DNA of 6,158 nt from the NCBI GenBank assembly GCA_041674565.1, contig JBAYVQ010000058.1, positions 1 through 6,158 of the forward strand, written 5' to 3'. The notes under the pieces were generated by a model, which saw nothing but the letters and a program-made list of their open reading frames with translations, searched no databases and was not told the DNA's origin. Positions 1-5,856 of the stretch are shown here, in pieces. A program made the position numbers and the translations under genes. Source of the stretch: CALMFT01 sp041674565. Its GTDB lineage: Bacteria; Patescibacteriota; Gracilibacteria; Absconditabacterales; Absconditicoccaceae. Every line of letters starts with the position of its first letter. Position 1 is the stretch's first letter.

Positions 1-1
1 A

Positions 2-70
2 GAGGTATTTTGTCCAGACTACAAACAATCCATCAAATGGATGAAGCAATATGGTTTCAGTGTATATTAG
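2..70 (+). CDS. Possible C-terminal end of an upstream gene (partial)
   Basis: The window opens inside what may be the end of a gene. In the frame starting at base 2 the translation EVFCPDYKQSIKWMKQYGFSVY ends at TAG 68-70, just before the promoter at 84-112, which is the neatest arrangement. The frame starting at base 3 is also open, using one TGA as Gly, and ends at TAG 114-116; its reading is rich in Tyr, Ser and Asn and would run through the promoter. A minus-strand frame is open too. The stretch is too short to decide between these or to name a product. Confidence 0.25.
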   Translation, partial: EVFCPDYKQSIKWMKQYGFSVY

Positions 71-83
71 ATATGGCGTATAC

Positions 84-112
84 TTGACAAAGTATCCATT
101 AGAGTATATAAT
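84..112 (+). promoter_or_regulatory. Consensus sigma70-type promoter, TTGACA-17-TATAAT
   Basis: A perfect -35 box TTGACA (84-89) and a perfect -10 box TATAAT (107-112) are separated by 17 bp. The expected transcription start, 6-7 bases after the -10 box, falls at about 118-119, on the ATG of the following gene. This predicts a leaderless messenger RNA. Confidence 0.8.
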
Positions 113-117
113 ATAGC

Positions 118-867
118 ATGGGCTACATAAGAAGACAACTATATGTACTGATGATAGGATGATGCCTTGTGCTCGCGTGATTTTTTGGTTTCTTGGGCAG
201 CGATATTGTGCAAACTCCTATAGCGCAAGCTCAATCCACTGTAGAATCAATCAAGATAAAAATAGCGGAAGTGGTATCTCGTGTCGATGGGAAAGTAACC
301 CTTGCCACCAAAACCAGGCTTATTGAAGTCATTTCTGCCAGGATCAAGACATCATACAATCCTGTAATTATAGATATCTATGTATTTTTCCTTAGGGAAG
401 TGAAAAAACTCAGGACTTCAGATGAAATTGTGCCTATCGGCACGGTGACAACGACACCGTCATCCACGACTCCTCCTGCAACTACCGCTCCCGCAGTATG
501 ACCAGATTTTGCCGTAACGTTTGCTGCTATACCAGGCACGGTGCAGCTAGACCAAAAATTCGCAACATTGACTATCAAATTCAAAAATATGGGTACGATG
601 TATAGTTCTGATGGGCTAGGATCACTCAAATTTGGTTGTAAAGGTATTGATGGGACTTTGTATCCCTATCGATCGTATTTGGAGACGGCGCCACCCATTG
701 CTACCAACGGAGAAGTAACTCTGGAAGTCCCCAATGTGTACATCGGTAACCTCACTTCCAATGTAGGATTCAAGCTCTTGGTATGTAAGATTGACTCATC
801 CAATTTGGTTACTGAGACCAATGAAGATAACAACTTTGTGAATGTCACTGTACAAGTACATGAATAA
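118..867 (+). CDS. Secreted protein with Thr/Pro-rich linker and C-terminal CARDB-like domain (UGA=Gly)
   Basis: A 249-residue predicted exported surface protein. The start at 118 gives a type I signal peptide: MGYIRRQ, a hydrophobic core over roughly residues 8-27, and an AQA-QS cleavage site near residue 38. Residues 40-108 form a probably helical region of unknown family. Residues 109-127 are a Thr/Pro/Ser linker typical of wall-spanning proteins. Residues 128-249 are beta-rich and end in the TNEDNN-x-VNVTVQV pattern (N235-N239) seen in CARDB-type Ig-like adhesion domains. Three TGA codons (160, 178, 499) must be read as Gly. Two lie in the signal peptide core and one joins linker to domain; the standard code would give two broken pieces. 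The stop is TAA. ATG 151 is an alternative start but would lose the basic n-region. The CARDB assignment is by pattern only and a binding target cannot be inferred. Confidence 0.8.
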
Positions 868-874
868 TTATATA

Positions 875-903
875 TTGACATCTAATAGTGAATAATTTCT
901 AAT
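875..903 (+). promoter_or_regulatory. Promoter for the lipoprotein gene, TTGACA-17-TCTAAT
   Basis: A perfect -35 box (875-880) begins 8 bases after the preceding stop codon. A 17-bp spacer leads to TCTAAT (898-903), a 5/6 match to the -10 consensus. Transcription should begin near 910, giving a leader of about 36 bases that contains the start of a small hairpin. The lipoprotein gene therefore probably has its own promoter in addition to any read-through. Confidence 0.6.
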
Positions 904-907
904 AATC

Positions 908-930
908 TGACGAATGACAAATGTTCGTCA
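908..930 (+). other. Hairpin between the CARDB-like and lipoprotein genes
   Basis: The arms TGACGAA (908-914) and TTCGTCA (924-930) pair perfectly over 7 bp around a 9-base loop. No T-run follows (AAAATCTTAT), so it is a poor intrinsic terminator. It may be a 5' leader structure at the very start of the lipoprotein transcript, or a chance hairpin. Confidence 0.4.
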
Positions 931-945
931 AAAATCTTATCCTAT

Positions 946-1383
946 ATGAGATATCCTATTTTATTGCTATTGTTGTTTGCATTCGCATCCTGTAAAAGAA
1001 ATGGCTCGAGCGAAGGCCAAATCTTGAACAACCAACTCTTTGTTTCGGGCGCTCAACTTCAGTTAAGCAACCAACCCATTATGTTTCAAGGATCGAGATT
1101 CTCGCTGGATGAGGCGGGTTGTCTTGTCGTCCAGAACGGTGGCTCTACCAAGATCGTCATCAATCACAACAACGACATCTTATTGGATGGCACTCGCTTT
1201 CCAGCCTCACTTGAGTTAGTAATACATTATGATATCGTTACCTGTGGTGACGTGGTCTATCAAAAAACCACAACAGCCAATGGTTTGGTTATGTATAATG
1301 ACGTAGCTTCATCACGACTGTATAAAGTATGGCTTTTCCTACTTGTATTTATGGTTGTAGTGTTCTTATTGTGGCGTTTATAA
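946..1383 (+). CDS. Small lipoprotein with C-terminal transmembrane anchor, unknown function
   Basis: A 145-residue protein with a lipoprotein signal peptide: MRYP, a Leu-rich core, and lipobox FASC with the lipidated cysteine at residue 16. Signal peptidase II rather than the LepB encoded nearby should process it. The mature part is a polar, beta-prone domain (about 20-123) with Asn/Gly-rich turns and two cysteines (in AGC and TCGD) that could form a disulfide. Residues 128-143 form a strongly hydrophobic segment, WLFLLVFMVVVFLLW, followed by RL, so the chain would be held in the membrane at both ends. No in-frame TGA occurs; the stop is TAA. There is no Shine-Dalgarno sequence before ATG 946. 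I do not recognise the family. Coding status is well supported by the export signals and intact frame. Confidence 0.75.
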   Translation: MRYPILLLLLFAFASCKRNGSSEGQILNNQLFVSGAQLQLSNQPIMFQGSRFSLDEAGCLVVQNGGSTKIVINHNNDILLDGTRFPASLELVIHYDIVTCGDVVYQKTTTANGLVMYNDVASSRLYKVWLFLLVFMVVVFLLWRL

Positions 1384-1416
1384 GGGATACCTCTTTTAAA
1401 TACCGCTGAGTTAGGC

Positions 1417-1466
1417 AAAAAAAAGAAATAAATGGAATATAGCCCGGTCCGGTTGCGGTCGGGCTA
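1417..1466 (-). terminator. Intrinsic terminator of the minus-strand pilin-like gene
   Basis: TAGCCCG (1440-1446) pairs perfectly with CGGGCTA (1460-1466), and flanking GGAA/TTCC can extend the stem past a small bulge. The stem is far more GC-rich than its surroundings. On the minus strand it is followed, after a short A/T stretch, by a run of eight T (A-tract 1417-1424 on the plus strand). That polarity fits termination of the gene at 2018-1548, about 80 bp past its stop. It may also block read-through from the lipoprotein gene, although no T-tract follows on the plus strand. Confidence 0.6.
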
Positions 1467-1547
1467 TTCCCATACCCCTAAATACTGTTGGCGACTCAGT
1501 TTATTGCTGAGGTTATGCGAAAAAAGATATATATTATTACTATAACA

Positions 1548-2018
1548 TTACGAGTTTGTGAATATTTTCACGATATAGAATAAGAAACTAACGATAAGCC
1601 GACTAAATCCGATACCGCCAATAGCCCATGCGGCGCTACTGATACGAGTTCGGATTTTTTTGACTTCATCATCTTTGGGTGTCAAAAGGAGCTGGATACC
1701 CTGTATAATGAGATAAATGACTGCTATCATTGCCAAAAATCCCAATACCCAATTGAGTACTGATTGGATAGACTCAAGTAGACTGGATTTTGCTTCATCA
1801 AAAGTGCCAGCACCATCTGATTTGATGCCTCATACGCCTTCTGCAATTTTGGCGGCTCCTTGTCTAAGGGGATCGTTCACACTAGAGGTGTCAATAACCT
1901 CATTGGTAGTAGGTTGACCATAGGGGTCTTGGAGTGGTTGAAACCGATTGAGGGCTTGTGTGCGATGCGCTACAAGTAAAAAACAACCAAGAAGATATGA
2001 TAAGCTGACTTTTTTCAT
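1548..2018 (-). CDS. Small two-helix membrane protein, T4SS-pilin-like (UGA=Gly)
   Basis: A 156-residue protein beginning MKKVSLSYLLGCFLLVA, an N-terminal signal or anchor with possible cleavage after TQA (residue 22). A polar, Pro/Asn/Gln-rich stretch runs over about 23-85. Then come a transmembrane helix (about 90-112, WVLGFLAMIAVIYLIIQG...), a short charged loop TPKDDEVKKIRTR (113-125), and a second helix (about 127-150). A helix pair joined by a Lys/Arg-rich loop, with G-I-Q in the first helix, is the layout of the small T4SS-pilin/VirB2-like proteins common in CPR genomes; this is recognition by pattern, not a search. One TGA (1832-1830) is read as Gly63 and joins the two halves. The stop is TAA. 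It stands alone on the minus strand, so a role in pilus or secretion assembly is only a possibility. Confidence 0.7.
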
Positions 2019-2060
2019 ACTACACTATAGCTTAAGATAATATATGTGCTATTGATGTAT

Positions 2061-2088
2061 ATTATAAGCACAAAGTATTTTTTTGCAA
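2061..2088 (-). promoter_or_regulatory. Promoter of the minus-strand pilin-like gene
   Basis: Read on the minus strand, TATAAT (2066-2061) is a perfect -10 box and TTGCAA (2088-2083) is a 4/6 -35 box, with a 16-bp spacer. The transcription start would be near 2054, about 35 bases before ATG at 2018. It lies back to back with the plus-strand promoter at 2142-2170. Confidence 0.5.
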
Positions 2089-2141
2089 GTTTACGTGCTG
2101 TGATTCACGAAATAGATCAGATTATTCTTGCTCTATTTTTT

Positions 2142-2170
2142 TTGACCAATATAATAAGCTGATATTTAAT
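2142..2170 (+). promoter_or_regulatory. Promoter of the 245-residue protein, TTGACC-17-TTTAAT
   Basis: TTGACC (2142-2147) and TTTAAT (2165-2170) each match consensus at five of six positions and are 17 bp apart. The predicted transcription start is about 2177, leaving only about a dozen bases before ATG 2189 and no room for a Shine-Dalgarno sequence, none of which is visible. Confidence 0.6.
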
Positions 2171-2188
2171 TGCTTATCAGATCCGCAC

Positions 2189-2926
2189 ATGTCATTATTG
2201 GAATCTTTTGGTAGTACCTTGCAAAATGTTGGAGGTAGAATAGATGATCTTACTCGTAGAGCACTACAAGAGGCTTGATTCAAACAGCAGCTTCAGGGGG
2301 TATTCGATGCAGCAAAAAACACAGAGTCCGTCGTTACTGCCGAGAAGTTACAACTCCCAGAGTTTTACCAAAAGGCGGTAAATGTGCTGTTAGAGAATGA
2401 AAAGAAATTGGCAAATGTTAATAATCTGGCAGAATTTATGCAGGCACTTGTTGACACTAAAGCATACTCTGTGCTCAACGCCATTGATTCTGCTGCACCG
2501 GTCGCTCTTACTGGTTCTCGCCAAGATGATTTTGTTATGGTACTGGCAGCTGTTAGGATTGTTGCTGGTATTGTTAAAGATTATACTCCTCAAGATGTAA
2601 ATTTTGATAAAGCATATAAGTTTGGTTTAGCTGGAAATGCTTTGACAGTGATGGTAAGACAGGCTGACGGAAACTATCTACCATTGGTACAAAATACACA
2701 GACTGTCCCCGACAACACAAGTTTCAGGAATATCGTGCCAGCAATTAGAGCACATATGAGTTGACTCCCTGGATGATACGAAGTCATACACAACAATGTG
2801 CCAGTCGTTGCCGCAGCTCCAATTGATCCTGCAAAAGTAGCACAAGAGCTTGTGAACAACCCAGCTGGTACTCCAGTTGCTGTGCCAAATCAAATAAACC
2901 CCAATCAGTCAACCTTGACTGCCTAG
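2189..2926 (+). CDS. Hypothetical soluble protein, 245 residues (UGA=Gly)
   Basis: I do not recognise this protein. It starts MSLLESFGSTLQNVGGRIDD and has no signal peptide or membrane segment, so it is probably cytoplasmic. Residues 1-105 look mainly helical with many charged and Gln/Asn residues. Residues 106-190 are mixed and contain a hydrophobic stretch, FVMVLAAVRIVAGIV. The last 40 or so residues are rich in Pro, Ala, Asn and Val and look disordered. Three TGA codons (2276, 2762, 2774) are read as Gly30, Gly192 and Gly196; the last two lie in SGLPGGYEV. The stop is TAG, so the real chain is far longer than the 126-residue fragment the standard code gives. It has its own promoter and terminator and so appears monocistronic. 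A structural or scaffolding role would be a guess. Confidence 0.75.
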
Positions 2927-2970
2927 CATTGTAGCTGACAATACCATAATATCGGCTTATATCCATCTTG

Positions 2971-3002
2971 ATCTGTTTCTTTTTTGGGAACAGATTTTGT
3001 TT
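2971..3002 (+). terminator. Intrinsic terminator after the 245-residue protein gene
   Basis: ATCTGTTTC (2971-2979) pairs with GGAACAGAT (2987-2995) over 9 bp, with one G-T pair and a 7-base T-rich loop. TTTGTTT follows directly. It lies 44 bp after the TAG stop, with lepB's promoter downstream, so it separates the two transcription units. Confidence 0.65.
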
Positions 3003-3021
3003 GGGCTGGGAATATTATCAA

Positions 3022-3049
3022 TTGAAATAATCATTTTTTCCGCTATAAG
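3022..3049 (+). promoter_or_regulatory. Promoter of lepB, TTGAAA-16-TATAAG
   Basis: TTGAAA (3022-3027) and TATAAG (3044-3049) each match consensus at five of six positions and are spaced 16 bp apart. Transcription would start near 3056, about 22 bases before ATG 3078. The only purine-rich stretch before the ATG is GAG at 3072-3074, too close and too short for a normal ribosome site. Confidence 0.5.
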
Positions 3050-3077
3050 AGACTACTTATTTTAGTTGTTTGAGCGC

Positions 3078-3791
3078 ATGAGTTACGACGATAAAGATGT
3101 TATAGATTTTTCTGAACCAGCTCCAAAAAAGCCAGGTCGGATCCAGAGGATAGTACTTGAGTTTTTTGATCTAGCGTCATTTTTTTTGATGGCGATGGGT
3201 ATTGTCCTATGTATTAGGTTTTTCATTTTTTCTCCCTTTACGGTAGTAGGGCAGAGTATGGAACCCACGTTTCACAGCAGTGATTTTGTCATTATCGATA
3301 AAGTTTCATCTCAAAAAATGAAACTATATGAATGGTCTAGCGATACTGGCGCAAGCAACCAAATCAAGACATTAGTTTCCAGCAGTATTCAAGCTTTACC
3401 CGAGATACGCAGAGGTGATATTATTGTATTTGTCCCGCCTGGCAAAGATATCCACTACATCAAGAGAGTTATTGGTTTACCTGGTGAAACAGTAAAAATT
3501 GAAGATAATGACAAAGTAGTAATCTGCAAAACACAGGGGCCATCTGATTGTTTTACGCTCGATGAGACCTACTTGCCATCAGAATACAAAACATTGGCCG
3601 TATGTGGTGTATCGGAGTTTGTAGTGACGGAAGGATTTTTTGTGATGGGCGACAATAGAGAGCATAGTACTGATAGTAGATGCTGCTTCACTATAGGATG
3701 TTTTGGTGATAAAAAGGGATATATCGTGCCATATGATTATATTATTGGTAAGGTGCGGATGAGGATTTTGCCAGACTTTGTGATGTACTAA
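3078..3791 (+). CDS. lepB: Signal peptidase I
   Basis: A 237-residue membrane serine protease (family S26) that cleaves type I signal peptides from exported proteins on the outer face of the membrane. An acidic, basic and Pro-rich cytoplasmic tail (1-24) precedes one transmembrane helix (about 32-52). The catalytic serine is Ser60 in GQSMEPTF. The general-base lysine is Lys129 in HYIKRVIGLPGE. The box E motif GDNREHSTDSR is at 191-201. A loop of about 30 residues (76-110, KVSSQKMK to PEIRR) separates the serine box from RGDIIVF. Several cysteines (150, 158, 176, 202, 203, 208) lie in the extracytoplasmic domain, including DSRCC where many homologues have an aromatic or Gly. ATG 3078 is preferred over the in-frame TTG at 3066. 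There is no in-frame TGA; the stop is TAA. Plausible substrates are the CARDB-like and VanW proteins encoded nearby. Confidence 0.96.
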   Translation: MSYDDKDVIDFSEPAPKKPGRIQRIVLEFFDLASFFLMAMGIVLCIRFFIFSPFTVVGQSMEPTFHSSDFVIIDKVSSQKMKLYEWSSDTGASNQIKTLVSSSIQALPEIRRGDIIVFVPPGKDIHYIKRVIGLPGETVKIEDNDKVVICKTQGPSDCFTLDETYLPSEYKTLAVCGVSEFVVTEGFFVMGDNREHSTDSRCCFTIGCFGDKKGYIVPYDYIIGKVRMRILPDFVMY

Positions 3792-3836
3792 TACCTATTT
3801 TGTTTTTTGGACAATGTAGTTGAAACTCTATACAAG

Positions 3837-3869
3837 AAAGTAATAATATATACAATACTATTACTTTTT
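3837..3869 (+). terminator. AT-rich hairpin with short T-run after lepB, possible terminator
   Basis: AAAGTAATA (3837-3845) and TATTACTTT (3859-3867) form a perfect 9-bp stem around a 13-base loop, with TT continuing the T-run. The stem has only two G-C pairs, so it would be a weak terminator and lepB may read through into the VanW gene, whose ATG lies 7 bases downstream. No strong promoter for the VanW gene is visible in this 85-bp gap; TTGAAA (3820-3825) lacks a good -10 partner. Confidence 0.4.
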
Positions 3870-3876
3870 GCGCATT

Positions 3877-5049
3877 ATGAAATATATTCTGAGTATATTT
3901 GCTTTATTGTTGATGTGATACAGTCTAGCGAGCGCCAGCACTGGTGCGGTGACTTACGTTCCTGGAATCAAAAGATGATTGGGTTGGACTGGCACCGTGA
4001 TACTAGGTGCGGACATGGTTTTGGGAGATGATATATTATTCGCCCACGCTAAGATGCGATCTGGACATAAAGACACTACCCTGATACATAGTTTGATCAG
4101 ATTATCTCTCATCAAACAACTTCTATACAACAAGACCGTAACGTTTCAAGATAAGCCCTATAGCGTATATCCCAATTTTTCCTTAACAGTAAGAAGTGGA
4201 GCAGTGGTTGCCTCTGAGATTGATGTAAAAGATGATTTGGATAGGATGATCATCAGGACGCTGCGCCAAGCTTATTCTGGTACGGATTATATCAATCACC
4301 CCAAGACACTGATATTTAGTAAGGCCGCTATACAAAAATTGTGACACCTGTATTTGTGGAAAGATAGTCGTGAGCTGCACGCACTGTGATACGAAATACT
4401 ATCTTCAAGATATAGGACCAATACCGATCCAGCATATCGTAGGCATAATATTATCACTGCATTTAGTTTTTTGGGCCACACCAGAGTACTCAATCCTGGC
4501 GATAGTGTAAGATTTTTGGCGAGTATCAACTATGATGGTAAAGCACAAAAAAATTACAAGAATGGGCTTGCGATAGTACAAGATGAAGAGATACCTGTAT
4601 ATGGATGATGAATATGCTGATGAAGTACGGCACTATATCAGTGATTGCTCACCAACAAGTGACTCAAGTTGGATGCAAAAAACCATAGTAAACGATTCAC
4701 TGATTTGTATACTGCAACTATCAACGGCACCAAAATTACTACACCATGATTGGATGCCACGGTGTTCGCTGGGAGTCGCGATCTGATTGTTACCAATATT
4801 TCAGATTATCCTATTATCATTGTGACAAATTATAATGGGCAGTATGGATGAATAGAAGAGATATTGAGTTTGGGTATGAAACAGGATAAAGGTAGTGTAG
4901 AATTCGTGAGTCAAAATACGAAGTGGACCAGTAAGACGACAGCAGCAAAAGAGGGTACAGGAGTGATTGTGGAAAAGTTTAAAACAGGTTGCTACACACG
5001 AAACATCAATGGCGTAAATAAGACGAGTTGTTATAGGGAGATACACTAG
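3877..5049 (+). CDS. Secreted VanW-family protein, 12 in-frame UGA codons read as Gly
   Basis: A 390-residue exported protein. The signal peptide is MKYILSIFALLLMGYSLASAS, with a probable cut after ASA (residue 21). Residues 22-210 are a poorly conserved N-terminal region with helical stretches. The VanW domain runs from about 211 to 335, with signature GGGICGGSTALYQG (243-256), HSKRFTDLY near 275 and PGLDATVF...DLIVTN (290-306). The last 60 residues hold a Cys pair (GCY and SCY). VanW proteins were first found beside vancomycin-resistance genes and are widespread; their biochemistry is unresolved, with a cell-wall role suspected. TGA codons lie at 3916, 3976, 4342, 4387, 4606, 4609, 4618, 4621, 4642, 4660, 4747 and 4849. 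Those at 4606 and 4609 are the second and third Gly of invariant GGGIC, and 4747 is the Gly of PGLDA. The stop is TAG. It follows lepB by 85 bp and may share its transcript. One intact gene is well supported; resistance should not be inferred. Confidence 0.93.
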
Positions 5050-5097
5050 AGCTAAAGGCGGACAAAAAAGTTATGAGTTTTGAGTTATAAGTCGTAG

Positions 5098-5117
5098 GGA
5101 CGCGCCATGGCGCGTCC
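5098..5117 (+). repeat. Perfect 20-bp GC-rich palindrome upstream of hrcA
   Basis: GGACGCGCCA is followed by its exact reverse complement TGGCGCGTCC. It lies in an AT-rich gap, 48 bp after the VanW gene stop and 61 bp before hrcA, and is preceded by GTAG. As RNA it would form an 8-bp stem with a CAUG loop, but no T-run follows, so it is not a normal terminator. It does not resemble CIRCE (TTAGCACTC-N9-GAGTGCTAA), the usual HrcA operator. It could be one copy of a dispersed palindromic repeat or a regulator binding site. Confidence 0.7.
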
Positions 5118-5133
5118 GTGTATTGGATGGGGC

Positions 5134-5161
5134 ATGGCAGTGTATTTCTCATCGTTATTAT
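5134..5161 (+). promoter_or_regulatory. Weak candidate promoter for hrcA
   Basis: ATGGCA (5134-5139, 4/6) and TATTAT (5156-5161, 5/6) are 16 bp apart, placing transcription start near 5168, about 11 bases before ATG 5179. The -35 box is poor and other pairings are possible. No CIRCE-like operator overlaps it. Confidence 0.3.
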
Positions 5162-5178
5162 ATCATAGCTTGTGCGAT

Positions 5179-5856
5179 ATGGAAAATCCTAAGTTGGTCA
5201 GACTATTGAAAGTGGTAGTAGAGAGTTACATCACAAAGGGAGAGCCAGTGGGTTCCAAATTTTTGCATACCTTGGATGACAATGAATATGCTCCATCTAC
5301 CCTTCGTAAGCACCTCAATACACTCGAAAAAGAAGGCTTGGTGTTTCAGTCATACAATAGTTCAGGAAGGATACCAACGATAACCTGACTCAGTAAATAT
5401 ATTGAAGAGTTGATCGAACAAGAGATTGGCGAAGCTGATAAACAATATGATGTAGAACTCAATCAATCGAGGATGTCTCTCAAATACGTTGTAGAGCAGT
5501 TGGGTAGTATTGTGGACGGTGTCACGGTGGGCTTTATCGAGCGTGATGAATATTTTTACCTGGGTATCAACAATTTGCTCAAAGACGAGATACAGCCTGA
5601 TGAATACGCTATCACTAGAAAAATTATTACCTTGATTGAAGATAAACAAATAATCTGATTTCTTGGCGGGAAAATTTTGAAAAATAACCAGATATATTAT
5701 AGTTTTATTGGCGAAGATAATCAGTGTATTAGTTGCCTATTCGCAAGGATCACCATCAATAACTTTCCAGCTATTTTGGCTATCATCGGTGGCGTTAGGG
5801 TGGATTACCAAAGAAATTGCAGCATCCTCAAGAGCGTATTGTCGAAGCTTACGTAA
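5179..5856 (+). CDS. hrcA: Heat-inducible transcription repressor HrcA (short form, UGA=Gly)
   Basis: A 225-residue repressor that in other bacteria represses chaperone genes such as groESL and dnaK until heat stress. The N-terminal winged helix is clear: RLLKVVVESYITKGEPVGSK (8-27), the recognition-helix region APSTLRKHLNTLEKEGLV (38-55), and the wing motif SSGRIPT with Gly70 (61-70). The C-terminal part carries the family ending AIIGGVRVDYQRN (about 201-213). Typical HrcA is about 340 residues, so the central sensor/dimerisation insert is much reduced. Two TGA codons (5386, 5656) are read as Gly70 and Gly160; Gly70 follows GRIPT and is strongly conserved in HrcA. The stop is TAA. ATG 5179 fits the usual family start. 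The in-frame ATG at 5107 lies inside the palindrome and would add 24 unrelated residues. No Shine-Dalgarno sequence is seen. Confidence 0.92.

Noticed and set aside
193..867. Two adjacent same-frame ORFs split at TGA 499, suggesting a nonsense-mutated pseudogene
   Set aside because: The same pattern recurs in most genes with no frameshifts, and TGA falls on conserved glycines; recoding explains it better than decay.
1495..1511. CTCAG/CTGAG hairpin in the gap after the lipoprotein gene
   Set aside because: Only 5 bp with a 7-base loop and no T-run; too weak to call.
2929..2943. ATTGT/ACAAT inverted repeat right after the TAG stop
   Set aside because: A 5-bp AT-rich stem is expected by chance, and the stronger terminator at 2971 explains the region.
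3807..4031. 74-residue plus-strand frame overlapping the VanW start
   Set aside because: It overlaps the better supported VanW frame, which has a signal peptide, and its own composition is not protein-like.
4296..5046. Minus-strand ORFs opposite the VanW gene
   Set aside because: They are short, mutually inconsistent shadows without motifs, antisense to a domain-supported gene.
3877..5049. VanW as evidence of vancomycin resistance
   Set aside because: VanW-family proteins are widespread without van operons, and no VanH/A/X or VanR/S-like gene is present in the window.
5107..5178. N-terminal extension of hrcA from ATG 5107
   Set aside because: The ATG lies inside the palindrome and the added residues do not resemble HrcA; ATG 5179 matches the usual family start.
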